Assembly (NCBI GenBank): GCA_037157565.1
Contig: JAZHRO010000046.1
Span: 19,566,501 to 19,630,500, forward strand
Source of the DNA: Thalassia testudinum
Taxonomy: Eukaryota > Streptophyta > Magnoliopsida > Alismatales > Hydrocharitaceae
Direction: 5' to 3'
Length of the DNA: 64,000 nucleotides
This document shows positions 33,961 through 46,200 of the stretch, piece by piece. The first letter of the stretch is position 1, and each line of letters opens with the position of its first letter. A program made the translations under genes and the position numbers. The notes under the pieces are model-generated. The model was not told the DNA's origin. It saw nothing but the letters and a program-made list of their open reading frames with translations, and did not search any database.

Positions 33961-35206
33961 AATCGGAATATTCGGACGAGGGGAATCACTCAGAAGTCTT
34001 GAAAGATGTCCGCCACCACATTCTGTAGCCCAGATTTATCTTTGATTTCCAGATCGAATTCTTGAAGCAAAAGAATCCATCGAATAGCTGGGTTTGGTAC
34101 CCTTTTTGGCCAAGAGATGTCTCAAGGTCGAGTGGTCGGTGTAAATTATGACATGAGACCCTAAAAGATAAGCCCTAAATTTCTCCAAAGCAAATACTAC
34201 AACTAGTAATTCCTTCTCAGTAACAATGTAATTCCTCTAGGCCTTGTCTAGAGTTTTACTAGCGTAGTAGATGACAGAGGGCTTCCTGTCGATCTTCTGA
34301 CCCAAAATAGCCCTGATCGCATAATCAGAAGCGTCGGTCATGATTTCAAATGGGGTTGTCCAAACCAGTGGTTGCAACACCGGAGCACAAGTGACTGGCG
34401 TTTTAAGAAAATCAAATGCCTTATGGCATGATTCGTTGAAATCAAACGGCGTATCTTTGGCTAGAAGGTTGCTCAGAGGTCGAGCAACCTTAGAGAACTC
34501 CTTGATGAACCTCCTATGGAATCCCACATGACCAAGAAATGATTGAATTTGTTTGACAGATGTGGGAGGAGGAAGTTTAGAAATAGCATCAACCTTAGCT
34601 TTGTCAACTTCGATTACCCATTCAGAGATTACATGACCCAAGATGATGCCTTCTTGTGTCATGAAATGACTATTTTCCCAGCTAAGGACCAATTTTGTTT
34701 TGATACATCTTTTAAGAAACATTTCAAGATTAGCCAGGAAAGAATCAAATGATTCTCTAAAAATAAAGAAATCATCCATGAAGACTTTAATAAACTCTCA
34801 CACCATGTCAGAGAATATGGCTAGCATACACCTTTGAAAAGTCGCAGGTGCATTGCATAACCCGAAAGGCATCCTACGGACAGGTGAAAGTCATTTTTTC
34901 CTGATCCTCGGGATAGATAGGGACTTGATTGTATCCCAAGTAACCATCTAGGAAACATAAGTACTTCTGCCCTACTAGTCTTTCAAGGATTTGATTGATA
35001 AAGGGCAAAGGGAAATGATCCTTTTTCATGGTTGTGTTTAACTTCTTGTAATCGATACAGACCCTCCAAGAGGAAGCTGAACGAGTTGTGACAGATTCTC
35101 CTTTCTCATTAGTCACAACGGTAATCCCGGATTTCTTGGGAACAATTTGTATGGGACTTACCCAAGGACTATCAAAGATTGGATAAATGATTTCTGCATC
35201 GAGCCA
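33961..35206 (-). pseudogene. Element C reverse transcriptase and RNase H remnant
   Basis: In sense: SWLDAEIIYPIFDSPWVS, PKKSGITVV, WRVCIDYKKLN, DHFPLPFINQILERL, FLDGYLGYNQVPI. A frame change follows, then the active site VFMDDF with ANLEMFLKRC, EVDKAKVDAISKLPPP and VKQIQSFLGHVGF. RNase H shows [30 protein letters not shown] and YTDHSTLRHLLAKKG. The upstream end is cut by solo LTR I, which separates KEIIKWLD (37360s) from DAEIIYP. Stops and shifts throughout. Confidence 0.85.
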
Positions 35207-37347
35207 TGATTGCACAGAAATCGTAGGTCTTAATTGACCTAAATTAGGCTAGGACTTAGCATAAGTTAGGGTAGTTCATGCATGCATAAGGATTATTTGC
35301 ATCTTTACTGATCTTCCTATAGCTATGCATAGAATAATGCTATAATATACTAATTAGGTGCATTATATAAATTGCCGGAAATAAGAAGCTTAGGAGTTGG
35401 ATCTGAGATTGGATCTGAAGCTGGACCTAAAGCTAAAGTTCAGCAGAGCTAGAGTAGAAGACCTAGAATAAGATGTAGTAGATAATAATGTAAGTGGTTG
35501 AGGCATGCTATTCTGTTAAGTAGGAATAAAGCAGTAAATTACGAAGAACTTAGGTCCATTCTAGCCTTAAGACAGCTTAAAAGCTTTCCCAAGCCTTAGC
35601 CACCCTTAGATTTGGTCACTGTACCCTAGGAAGCCCTAAAACTCTATTTTCAACCTTTATCAGGATGCCCAGATGAGTTACAGGACGTCTTGAATTTTTA
35701 GCCACAACCTGTGCACCTAAAACCCACTTCTGCAGCATTTTAAGATGCCCAGAGACTTGGTATAGACGTTCAATTTCTACAGACAGAACCTTAACTCTTC
35801 CCTACCTCTGTTTGGGTGTCCAGACAACAAGTCTGGACGTCTGACTTTTCATTTTAAGATGTCTGACACTATTGTTAGACGTCTGGAACTGCTCTCTAGT
35901 TCTGGTTTTTTAATTCAAGCTTGGATCTTGAATTCCTAGGTCCCTAAACCCAATTCCAACCCCATAGGAACCTAAATTAAGGTGCTCTAACCCTAGTACA
36001 ACACCTCTAGACCTCTCTAAGGACCTAATTAGGTCCTCACTAAACCTAATTGACTTGGATCTTAGTCAATTCCATCAGCCTATTCAATTGGACTCATTGA
36101 GTCCAATTGAGCCTTGATCTCAGCAAGCACTGTCCAATTGGACTCAGTGAGAGTCCAATTGACCTAGACCTAACTTAATTGAGTTGTTTTACTCTCAATT
36201 AGGGTTTCACACATCCAATTAAACTTGTATCAAGTTTAATTACATTTTACCTTAATGAATTAGGGTTTATAACCATAATTTGAGACCTACCTTAACCTAA
36301 ACCCACTAGAACCTAACCTAATCAACCTAGCCACCTAAGTTTCGACCCACACACACCCACACACACCATTTACACGAAAATACCTAGCCTAGAGTTCTTT
36401 AGAACTCTTTACCAAGTGTTGTTGCCTTGGTTGCTAAAAATAGCAACTAAGATGCATTCAATTTTTAGATCCATCAAATGTGGATCTAAAAACCACCCAT
36501 CCATCCTCTCTCTCACTCTCCCACGAGCTCCCACCATAGGCCTCTCTAGAGAGTTCCACACTTCTCTAGAGAGGCTCCCTTGGGTCTACTTAAAGGACCT
36601 TTGGGTGGCCATTTGCATCCATCTAGCCTTCCATCTAGTTTTAGCTTCATTCCACCTCCATTACTCCACCTCCATCGCCTCCATGCCAGGCCTAGATCAC
36701 CTCCAACCTCTCGCCAAGGGCCGACCTAAGCACCATTGGCTACCCCTCCTCTCAACCAAGTCAAAGGCCATCGGAGCTATCTCCGAATGCCCTTCATTCT
36801 GTTAGCTAGATAAGTAGCGTAGTTCTTCATAGATTAATACTTTATTATTGCTTAGTAGTGTAACTCCATATTCTCCCCCAATGATTTATGCATAATCTCC
36901 CCGTAGATTCATGCATGCAGTCGTTTTTTGTTAGCTAGTTTATTGCTTTCAAGCTTTCCTGTACAAGCTTTCCACGAGTTTCACTCTGTAGCCACCATGA
37001 TGCAATCAATGAAATCATCTTTTATATATCTCTATGTCTGTGTGAAAATCACCGTGAGCTGATTGCCATATTTCCTTGTGATTAAAGTTACATGCGCGAA
37101 ATTTGTATTCTCTTGCAACTAAGCATGTCATGCATCAATACGAATTATTGTAAACGGGTATGCATTTTTGAATAAGTAGAGCGAGCTAGATCGAATTCAA
37201 ATATGCATTTTTTAAATGCTTCCCAGAGACAAACAACTGGGACTCAAGTCTCGTTATTTTATAAATTATTTTTTACGAGCGTTTTCGCGCACTAGACTAC
37301 GACGAGATCTCTATTTCCAAAACACACACAAGAACCAGCATCTGTCA
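35207..37347 (+). mobile_element. Solo LTR I (element B family), inserted in element C reverse transcriptase
   Basis: 2141 bp flanked by AGCCA (35202-35206 and 37348-37352), with no internal region: a solo LTR left by LTR-LTR recombination. It begins TGATTGCACAGAAATC, close to the U3 start of B (TGATTGCACAGCAATC). It shares the agacgtctgg words (35800-35890) and the cctaattagg-rich part (36000-36330) with the B LTR. Its orientation is plus, opposite to B and C. The ORF at 36416-36805 lies within it and is not a gene. Confidence 0.88.
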
Positions 37348-38804
37348 AGCCACTTGATAATTTCTTTCTTGACCACTTCTCGCATATTAGGGTTTAATCT
37401 CCTTTGCATTTGGCGAGAAGGGTAGGATCCATCTTCTAAGAATATTCTATGATTGTAGTAAGATGACTCTATCCCCCTAAGGTCATGAATGGTCCAACAA
37501 ATTTCCTCCTTGTGTTCCTTTTGGACCTTGATCAGTTTAATCTCCTGCTCCTTAGTTAATCTAGCACTGATAATCACAGGGAATGTCTTTTGAGGTCCCA
37601 GAAACTGATATTTCAACTTCTCAGGCAATGGTTTCAACTCGAGATGGGGCGGGCTTTGGATTGAAGGTGAGGATGATGCTAATGAAGATTCATTAAGAGG
37701 AAGATGTTGAGAGTGAACAAAATCAATAACCTTTTCAGAATGTGGCAGGTTTGCCACAGAGGGTTGTGTGTCAGATCCATCACAACAGGAGGAACTTTCA
37801 ATTGCAGAAACCACCATACATGTTTCAACATTCAAGTTGTCTTCCTCAAGTTCCTCTATAAATCCACAATCCTCAAATTTGTTAATTGCCTTAAAAATAT
37901 CCAATTTCAATTTCTGATCCCCAAAGGCGATTTCCATGCTACCACTCTCACAGTTGATATTGGCCTTAGTGGTAGCCAGGGTTGGACACCCCAAAATGAT
38001 GGGCGTGTTCCTTGAATTTTTAGGTACATCTATGTCAAGAACAAGGAAATCTACAGGAAAATAGAAATCCTTAACCTTGACAATAACATCTTCAATAACG
38101 CCTCGCGGATTTGTGATCAAACGGTCCACTAACTGTAGCGTTACTGAAGTCGGCTGAAGTTCGCTTAATTCGAACTTTTCGTAAAAAGAAGTCGGAATTA
38201 GGTTAATGGATGCACCTAGATCCATAAGTGCTCTATAAAAAATGTAATCTCCGATGACACAAGAAATCAAAGGAGCACCTGGATCTCTCTTTTTCTGAGA
38301 AAGGTGATGCAGGATAACAGAACCAGCCTACTCGGATAGTACCACATTCCTCGGAACAAATTCCCTCGACTTACTCTTTTGTGTGCATAAATCCTTTAAA
38401 AATTTAGGGTAAGCCGGTATGTGTTTGATGGCGTCGAGGAGCGGGATATTGATCTCAACATTCTTGAATATATTCAAGAGCTCCTCGTTACTATCAACAG
38501 GCTTCTTCCTAGGTTTAATCAAGTTCTCAGGAAAAGGAACATATGTTAGATTTTTGGAATCAGGTTCTTGAACCTTGATTTCTTCTTCAGAGTTCTCCTT
38601 TCTCTCCTTAGGATCTCTAGGATTTGGTAGATTAGAACAATGTGGTTGTGGATCCTGAGTTTGTTTTCCAATCCTCAAGGTAACAAAATTAGCAGATGCG
38701 TACGGGTTTGGGTTTTGGGGAGGGTTAGGGAAGATTGGAGGAGCTTCATTAGCCAGAAACCTTTGATTTGAAGAAGCAAAAGAGGAAGGACCCTGCTCAA
38801 CCAC
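37348..38804 (-). pseudogene. Element C retropepsin region
   Basis: In sense: LTYVPFPENLIKPRKKP and INIPLLDAIKHIPAYPKFLKDL, then an in-frame TAG (38328-38330). A long open stretch follows with ISCVIGDYIF, the active site ALMDLGASINLIPTSF, VIEDVIVKVKDFYFPVDFLV and IILGCPTLATTKANINC. An acidic linker leads to LELKPLPEKLKYQFLG, and the first RT residues (NMREVVKKEIIKWLD) are cut by solo LTR I. Apart from the single TAG this is the best preserved part of C. Confidence 0.86.
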
Positions 38805-40414
38805 CTGAGCATGTGCGTGTGGGTCCCTTTGATACCTGTACCCTTAGGCTTGATTGCCTAAATTATGGATATTATGCGGGTTGGGTAAGGGTTGAGATGG
38901 CAGAGATCCGGGCTGACAAGAATTAGCAATGAACCTAGTTTGCAAGTTGTCCAACGAAGTTTTCATTTGCTTCATGAGCTGTATCATAGATCCTTGCATA
39001 TCTACCATCTATCGGTTCAAATCAGCATGCCCTACGGGTTGACAGCCATTCCAAGCTGGTTGATTAACCTGATTCGGGGGCAGCTGAGTGTAAACATGAC
39101 CCTAACCCATTGGTCTTTGCGGAGTATAGTTGCTGGGTCGAAATTGGGTCTATTGCCCCGGGTTTTTCCAAGAAAAGTTAGGATGGTTCCTCCAACCTGG
39201 ATTGTAAGCATTGGAGTAAGGGTTGGACCTAACGTTCTCCTGTACAGCATAGATATCCTCCTAGGGTGAGGATTGAGAGAAAGAAAGAGAGGGATCATAG
39301 AAACTGGGATCAAAGGCCACAGTTTGAAACTCGTGGGGTTCCGAATAATGCTGGCTCACAGGTTGAGCCGCATCAAGTTGATTCACGTACTCCCATCCAG
39401 AAGGAGCTCGTGCCAAATGGAATCCTAAATTCTGGGATTAAGTGGATCGAGAATTGTTCATTGAGTTTCCAGCCATCCACTCCATCATTTTAGTAACTAA
39501 GTCCATCTTATCTAGTTTATTGCAAATTAATTCCATATCGAATGAATAAGAGTCATGGACTTCATTAACATTCGATCTGGGTTGTTGGGACCGGTTAAAA
39601 GTAGCCATGGAGGCATGATTGATTGAATTTTCACTCATCTCACACAAATCATGCATGCTATCTACGTCTTTGCTGAGGAAATTGCCTCGACAAGAAGTGT
39701 CCACGTGATTTCTAAGTTGCTCAGTCAACCTGTGATAGAAGATCTGCACGAGCTGCCATTTTGGCATCTCGTGGTGTGGACACTTCAGTAATAAGTCTTG
39801 GAATTGCTCCTAGGCAACATGAAATTACTCCCCCGGCCACTGGGTGAAGGAAGTAATTGCCTATCTCAGAGATTGGTACGTCCGACAGGAAAGAATTTCT
39901 TGAAGAAAGCCGATTTCAGATCATTTTATGTTGCGATCGGCCTTCCTATGGTTCTGTACCAATGAGCGGCTTTATCCCTAAGAGAGTGGGGAAAGAGCCT
40001 CATGATCATCTTCTTTTCATTCACGTTTCACGCCTTGGTGGTCTGGACCAAAGTTGTCAAGTTCTCCAAATGCTGAAACGGGTCTTCAGAGCATAGCTCG
40101 TGGAAAGGTTTGATCAGGCTTAACTCCTAGGGCTTGATTTCTACATCTCCAGCAGGAATCTGGACGCTGTGTCATTCTCCGTAATTTGAAGGATCATAAA
40201 AATCCTTCAAGGGCTAAGCACCCTACATTCTTTGGAACCATTCTTGCATTCTCTGCATTTGTTCCAACTGCCTTTGAAACATCTCCTGTGGATTCTGAGG
40301 TAGAGGAGGTTGTTGATCGGCCATGGGGTCAATTTGGCCAAAATACAATCTACGCCTCCTAGAATACTCTAGTGGTCCTTCGAATCGGGGATTTGATGAC
40401 CTCCTTCCCAACAT
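38805..40414 (-). pseudogene. Element C gag remnant
   Basis: Fragments in several frames: RRLYFGQIDPMADQQPPLP and MFQRQLEQMQRMQEW at the N-side; VQIPAGDVEIKP; MRLFPHSLRDKAAHWYRTI (capsid-type motif); MPKWQLVQIFYHRLTEQL; CEMSENSINHASMATFNRS. The plan matches Ty3/gypsy gag of this lineage. Many stops; no clear zinc knuckle. Confidence 0.75.
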
Positions 40415-41630
40415 AAACTAGGAAGAGGTTGGAAGGATTGGGGATAAGAACCCTGCAGTACAACAAAAATAAACCTGTCCTTAAGTGAGGTAGCCTAAGG
40501 ATCTACAGACTCTCAGAATCCGTCTTAAGATTATAGACGATTTACTCTACTTGTGTTCAATCAATCCAACCAGTTAGACGGAGGGACTAGGGAGAAGGTT
40601 CTTCATTCGGCTTGCGCCTCTGATTCCTAGTGTATCCCCTAGCCGCGGTCGTTTGTTGCTACCCCCCTAGCTGGACATCAGATTGATTAGTACAAGCAGG
40701 TTAATCGTAAACAATCTCAGACTGGGCCCCGAAAAGCGAATAAGTCCTTAAGGCCAACGTCTACTTGAATTAATTTAGGCTTGGGATTGTAGTGCTTATG
40801 GAATATGGTGGGCCCTTAAGATGGGTTGTGTCCTTAATGATTGATTGAATATGTGTGAGTGTGTGCACAACCAGGGTTTTCAAGCAAGATTATTTTTTAT
40901 GAGTGGATTTTAAGGTTCAAATCTTGCTTAAATAGCTTTTAGGGTTTGGAATTAGGTTAATTCAATTAAGTTTCGAGGCAAACTAGGTTTTCAAGCACGG
41001 GTGAAGATCTTTTTCCTTTTGAAATCAAAAAGTAAAGTGGAGTGCCTGGTATTGACCAAAATTGAAAACCCTAAAGGGAAGCTTCTTGGTGAGTTGATTT
41101 TAGATTAAGTGGTACGACCCAAACAACTCAAACAATTGGTCAAATTTGCACCACTAAGTTAGACACAAAAAATGATTGACCTAGACTGATTTCTACTCTT
41201 TTATATGTTGATTTGCGTGTACTAGTTTCACAGATCAGAATCTCGATTGAGTAGATAAAAATCAATTAGGTTATGTGCCTTGAATGTGGGTGTATGTGGT
41301 TTGTATGTTAATTTATCCCACAAGAAATATCTTTTTAATTTTTTTTTTACGAGGGTGAGATGAATGTGGGCGGAAATCCAAGCAACCAAACAACCCTAGG
41401 ATTTATGCAAACACCTATGTTAATTGGGGTTTGAATTAATGTTGTGAGATGAAATCCATGGAGGGGGAAGAATGAGGAGCACTTACAGTTATCTTTAACT
41501 GCACTTTACTCCGCTCTACCGCTTTAAGATTCCTTATTTTGATACCTGCAAAACAATAGATGAGAAATAAAGCAAGTTAGAAAATAATAAAGTGCGTGAA
41601 ATGTGGAAAGAAAATTGAGAATCGTTGCCT
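40415..41630 (-). other. Element C 5' leader
   Basis: Untranslated leader; no gene. The part around 41090-41160 ('gattttagattaagtggta') matches the G leader on either side of solo LTR J. Confidence 0.65.
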
Positions 41631-41647
41631 CCCCGACAACAACGCCA
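41631..41647 (-). promoter_or_regulatory. Element C primer-binding site (tRNA-Asp type)
   Basis: Plus strand ccccgacaacaacgcca, three transitions away from the tRNA-Asp 3' end. Three bases from the LTR. Confidence 0.82.
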
Positions 41648-41650
41648 AAA

Positions 41651-42768
41651 TGTTGATAGTGGAAAACTATGCGATCGAAGTTGGATTTGAAAAACTTGTC
41701 ATAGTTTGATTTGCGAAGCGATCTGTCAATAGATAAAATTTTGCCGAAATTCAAAAAGAAATTCTGGGTCGAACATAGGGAGGCTACGTCGATCTAAAAT
41801 CCGCGATTACATTTTTTTGGTATTTTTGTTTGAAAGCGAGATAATTATAATGGAATTGATATTAACACTAAGAGAGAGAGAACAATCACTTGATATAATA
41901 ATACTATTTTTACAACTAGAAAGCGGGAAATAATTACAGCTAAAAAGTAGGAAATTCTATTCTAAAAAGCGATAAAAAGAAGGGAGAGAGATGTTATCCT
42001 CCTCAATGACTGCTTGGAGGATGAGCCGGACGGAGCGATGCCTGGAAGACAGAGGATGGAGTGGGAAGAAGGAGGACAAAGCAGGAGGAAGCGGGAACGA
42101 GGCAGCACATCGTCGTCGTCGTGGGATCCACTTCCAGAATGGGGGCAAGAAAACTTTAGATTTTAGCTCTAAAGGAGCATCCTGGGTGTGGGACAAGCTT
42201 CTTTAGAGCTTTGGAGAGGGAGAGAGATGAAGGAAGGGATGAGAATTTCGTAGGATAGGGGTCTCCTTTTATAGTTGCAAGGATTGGAGGTAATTTGGTC
42301 ATTCCATATTCAAAAATATTAAAATCAAGTCTTTAGTGGCGGATTTATTCGTCACTAAAGGCCTGTCGTGGGTGACGTGTAGCGTTAGGCTACGATCATT
42401 GATTCGAACCCATCTGTGCGGTTGGATTTGTCATTTGAAGTGTGGATTGACACCATCTTGGCCCTTGATCTCTGAGCTTCCTCAGACTACATCTGGTGCT
42501 ACAAATGTCCGATTAGGGCGATCTTGGAGTCGTTGAACTCCCGTTGCCGCCCAGATCAGATCCATATGGTTGGATCTTCCGTTCGAAGCCCCGATTAAAA
42601 GTCATGTTGTCCCTGGCCATAAAAGGAGACAATTACTATACAATTTATACAATTTGACCTAAATTCATGATTATGCATGTTATTCAATATTTACAATGTA
42701 TGATGTTAATATGGTACTAAGAACATGGGTTAATAGACATTTTTGGCTATTTAGATGTATGCACATCA
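41651..42768 (-). repeat. Element C 5' LTR with internal deletion
   Basis: 1118 bp, against 1825 bp in the solo copy. About 0.7 kb of U3 is missing at ~42382, exactly the stretch that holds the tRNA-like module and the CACGTG palindrome in the other copies. Retained: TATA (42267-42273, minus), an inverted repeat 42331-42360, and the U3 terminus GATGT-atgc-ACATCA. Confidence 0.87.
42267..42273 (-). promoter_or_regulatory. TATA box, element C 5' LTR
   Basis: TATAAAA on the minus strand in GCAACTATAAAAGGAGAC, identical in the solo LTR at 48607-48613. An inverted repeat (CTTTAGTG..CACTAAAG) lies ~60 bp upstream in both. Confidence 0.7.
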
Positions 42769-43479
42769 CTACCCAGTTTTCGTTAGAACTGCCGAGGAGT
42801 GAGTCAGTGCAAAACTACTTTATTGACTAGATTAATATAAATTAAGGTGGCGAGGACTTGAGAATAAATCCACATTTTAGTGGACACCCGGACTGAATAA
42901 GCCCAAAGACTTAAAAAGTCTCAGCATTCAAGTCCTTAACATATCATTTCCTAAAGTTGACAAGCTCCTAGTACCTAAGTTGTCTTTTCCTAATTCTTTC
43001 TTTTTCTTGTTTTCTTTTTCCTTTTTTATTTGATATAAGATAATTCAAGTTGACAATATGCACTCAGAAAATATGAATTACCATCCCCCCATGCCTAAGT
43101 TGGACAATGTTATCATTGGAAGATAAATGTATGCAAGGGAGTAAGAAAAGAAATCACCTGAGTTTAGCTGTGTATCCGGTCAGCCTGAATCCTCTGGGTT
43201 GCCTCCCATGAAGCGCTGAATTTATTGCCTCCACCTGGGTGAAGCTCTGGTTTAGCCCTCGATGCGGGTTACAACTTCGTTTGGGAGGACCTAGGCAAGA
43301 AAATGTTTTAATCTTTGGCCATTCACTGTAAAGGTTTGCCCAATTTTGGGATTAGTAATTTCTACCGCCTCATTTTTAAATGGTTTGACCACCTGGTATG
43401 GTTTCATCCATTTAGATCTTAACTTTGTGAGGAAGAGTTTAAGTCTTGCATCAAATAACCAGACTTGTTGATTTGGTTC
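42769..43479 (-). other. Element H: end of integrase and start of 3' noncoding region
   Basis: 43280-43479 codes in sense for EPNQQVWLFDARLKLFLTKL and NPKIGQTFTVNGQRLK, the C-terminus of an Athila-type integrase whose upstream part resumes at 62268 (AIHDRHINRKIF). Then follow the post-coding hairpin (43195-43208, TGGGAGGCAACCCA) and the internal module (CAATG/CATTG at 43105-43118 before TTAGGCATGGGGGG). Next is 3' noncoding sequence matching G 45738-46085, with a ~70-bp deletion. C is inserted at ctacc (42769). Confidence 0.83.
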
Positions 43480-44862
43480 TGATGTTGCAAAACATGTTAG
43501 GTTATGTAGTTCGTTGTAGCACGTGCTTACAACCTCAATTTTAAAGAGAATAACCATACATGAGTATGAGTGTCTAACACAGGGAGGTAAGAAATCGAAT
43601 CAGTTAATCATTTCAATGTCACAAAATACGTCGTTTTGTTTGCTCACATTAAGAGAGAGAGAGAGAGGTAGGGTTAGAGATTCATGATAAAGATATGATG
43701 ATTGCTAACTATGAAATCAAGCAAGATGATAATCTATTGCAAAGGACTGAACCGTTTTACAACTATAACGCTAGAGAAAAGCTTAAAAGTAACATAAAAA
43801 TTAAACTTAGGAAATAAATGTAATAAATGGATAACTGAGGCAGCCACAGCGGTGGAGGGGCTTCCGTCAGTGGCTCGGCAACTCCGGGACCTTCCTTGAA
43901 GCTCTATGGAGGTGGGAGAATGGCTTGGTAGAAGATGGTAAAAGATGCTCAAGAATGGATGAGTGTAGGTCCTTTCATAGTGGCAAAATCCATTCTTGGG
44001 TCAAGGGTGACATCAAAGACGTTGCTAAAACTACACCTCAAACATCGCTGAAGGTCCGTAGCCTACGCATACGCATGCGCGTGCAGCTATGCTCACGTGC
44101 TCCCAGCTAAGGCATGGTTGAAGGAGAGTCGTCCGATCTTCATTGGACGACTGCAGATCTTGCGAACGTCGAGAACTCAGCTGGCATGTTAGATACATCA
44201 TCGGATCTCGCATACGATCATGTGTGCACTCGCGAGCGTATCCAGGCTCATCTGTTGCACCACGTGGCAAGATCTACACCACTCGGTGAAGATTGTGCGA
44301 CTCTAATTGGCTGCTCGTGCCTGGTGTGCTGAGAGGGGGAGCGGCGGGTTTCGAACCTGTGCCCTCTCTTTGAGAACCATGTGTGCGACCACCACGGCAA
44401 GGTGTCCTTTGTGTCGCATGGGCATTTCTACTACTGAGGACGTGGAAGCTTCCCAATTGTCGGGTGATGATCCAATGGCTAGGATGTGGGGGCACGGATG
44501 ATGGAGAGAGCCTCTAGTTGGCTTTAGGCAATTTAGATGTTGCTACATGGCATCATTTGGGCTGTCAATCTTCAAATGCTTCTTGAAATTGCTACGGATA
44601 TCGGATTGAATCGATTTTCACACCGTTGGGTTGTAATCATCGATCCAGATCCATCCATACGGTTGCATTCTTCATTTGAAGCTCCGAAATGTATCACCCT
44701 ATCTCCTGGCCATGATAATACACAAATTACTATGCAATTTATACAAATCATCCTAAATGCAATATGATGAATGTTATGCATTATTCATAATGCTAAATGT
44801 AATGTTAAGATTAGGAATTAACATAAGTAGAAATTTTATCATGAATAGATGTATATTTATCA
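43480..44862 (-). repeat. Element G 3' LTR
   Basis: TGATGTTGC...TTTATCA. Matches 60918-62267. It carries the conserved 'cacagggagg' word (43578-43587), a tRNA-like module and CACGTG/ACATGG sites. The U3 terminus lacks the clear hairpin of the other families. Confidence 0.9.
44347..44400 (-). ncRNA. tRNA-like A-box/B-box module in element G LTR
   Basis: In sense, a B-box GGTTCGAAACC (matches the GGTTCGANNCC consensus) lies about 31 nt after a region homologous to the A-box. The A-box is better kept in the other LTR, TAGCGTTGTGG (61795-61805), where the B-box has decayed (ATTCAAAAC). Each copy keeps one box, so the ancestral LTR had both. No complete tRNA fold is claimed. Confidence 0.5.
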
Positions 44863-44900
44863 CACCCCCATGCCTATCTCTTCCCAGTCCCTATCAAAAT
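44863..44900 (-). promoter_or_regulatory. Element G terminal polypurine tract
   Basis: Sense ATAGGCATGGGGGTG at the LTR edge. The preceding hairpin is decayed (ctatc/cccag arms). Confidence 0.75.
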
Positions 44901-46085
44901 TAACCTAAATGCTATTTGTAACTAAAACTAAGAATTGATCGCTTAAGCATAAGGTACTTGTCAACAAGAGAAAATTTCTACTAAGAATCTAACCCACTGA
45001 GACTCAACAGCGCTCGGGTGTCTACTAAAATGTAGACCACGCAAGTCCTCGCCTTATTCTACATAGAAGCAAAACAAAAAATTCTTTTTCATATTTTCTA
45101 ATTTCTTTTTGGATTTTCCAAGTTAACAGTTTTAAGGTAACTTTTTACGGCTACTCAAGCCACCCAAGACTCGAAAAGGACTCCAAGTGCTAAGCATTTT
45201 GTTGTGAAAATTGTAATAGACTCAGTTAATGGCAATTAAAATGGACTTAAGTTTATACACCCCTAGGTGACTCGAAAAAGAAAATGTTACTTAAAGGTGT
45301 ATCTATCTGATTAGTAGCTTTCTCCTACTTTTATTTTTGTGGGGTCAACTCAAGGGCGAATTCAGTGTATATTTCCCCGAATTATGCTACTTTGCCTCTT
45401 CTTCCTTAAGTGCTTTGGAATTTTTATGCATTTTATGAGCTGGGATCTAGACAAACAGCCAATGGGATGTTACCCATGACAACATGCTAGCCATACTCGT
45501 GCAGTAAAGTGTGGTTTATTTCTTTTTTTTCTTTTTCTCCATTTTCTATTTTTTTATTTCTTTTTTTTCTATATATATTATGTTATTTTATTGTTAAGTA
45601 GGTGACTTTCCTGATCTAAGATTTACCTAAAGGTAGTAGTAAAAGAGAATGGTCATGTGGCTATGCTATGGACAACCGGCTAATAAGCTGTTACCCATGA
45701 CAACTTGCCACCCATACCACCCTAGAAGGTTTATTAGCTACCCAATTTTCGTTAGAACCGCCGATGAGTGAGTCGGTGCAAAATGTGCATAGATGCTTAG
45801 AGTAAACATCCACCCAAATCAAAGGGTAGGTTAATAAGTCATATACTTATCACCCTACTTTATTGACCAGATTAATATAAATTACGGTAGTGAGGACTCG
45901 AGATCAAGTCGACATTTTAGTGGACACCCAGACTAATTAAGTCCAAAGACCTAAAGAGTCTAAGTGTTCAGGTCCCTAATGTATCATTTCTTAAAGTTGA
46001 CAAGCTCCTAATGCCTAAGTTTTCTTTTCTTAATTTTTTTTAAGAGGATAATTCAAGCTGACAATATATACTCAGAACATATGAA
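44901..46085 (-). other. Element G 3' noncoding region
   Basis: Same class as C and H, used here as the uninterrupted reference for both. Contains a pyrimidine tract (45520-45600). No gene. Confidence 0.78.
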
Positions 46086-46123
46086 TCACCCCCCCATTCC
46101 TAAGTTGGACAATGTCCTCATTG
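46086..46123 (-). promoter_or_regulatory. Element G internal hairpin + polypurine module
   Basis: In sense, CAATG-agga-CATTG (46110-46123), then TCCAACTTAGGAATGGGGGG. Confidence 0.82.
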
Positions 46124-46200
46124 GAAAATAAATATATGCAAGGGAGTAAACAAAGAAATCACTTGAGTTTCAGCTGTGTATCCAATCGGCTTGAATCCTC

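Larger units (their letters stand above)
19497..42768 (-). mobile_element. Element C: decayed autonomous Athila/Tat-like element, interrupted by D and solo LTR I
   Basis: Truncated 3' LTR (19497-20253), 3' noncoding region split by D, pol remnants 32670-35206, solo LTR I, protease and gag remnants 37348-40414, PBS 41631-41647, 5' LTR 41651-42768. Removing D with one TGTAT copy joins '..ttaaaggtgtat' to 'ctatacgactgg', as in element G at 45290-45320. The right flank (42769, ctaccc) is H; the left flank and left TSD were lost in the A-C deletion. Confidence 0.88.

Noticed and set aside
36416..36805. 129-codon plus-strand frame
   Set aside because: Inside solo LTR I; no domain and no start context of note.
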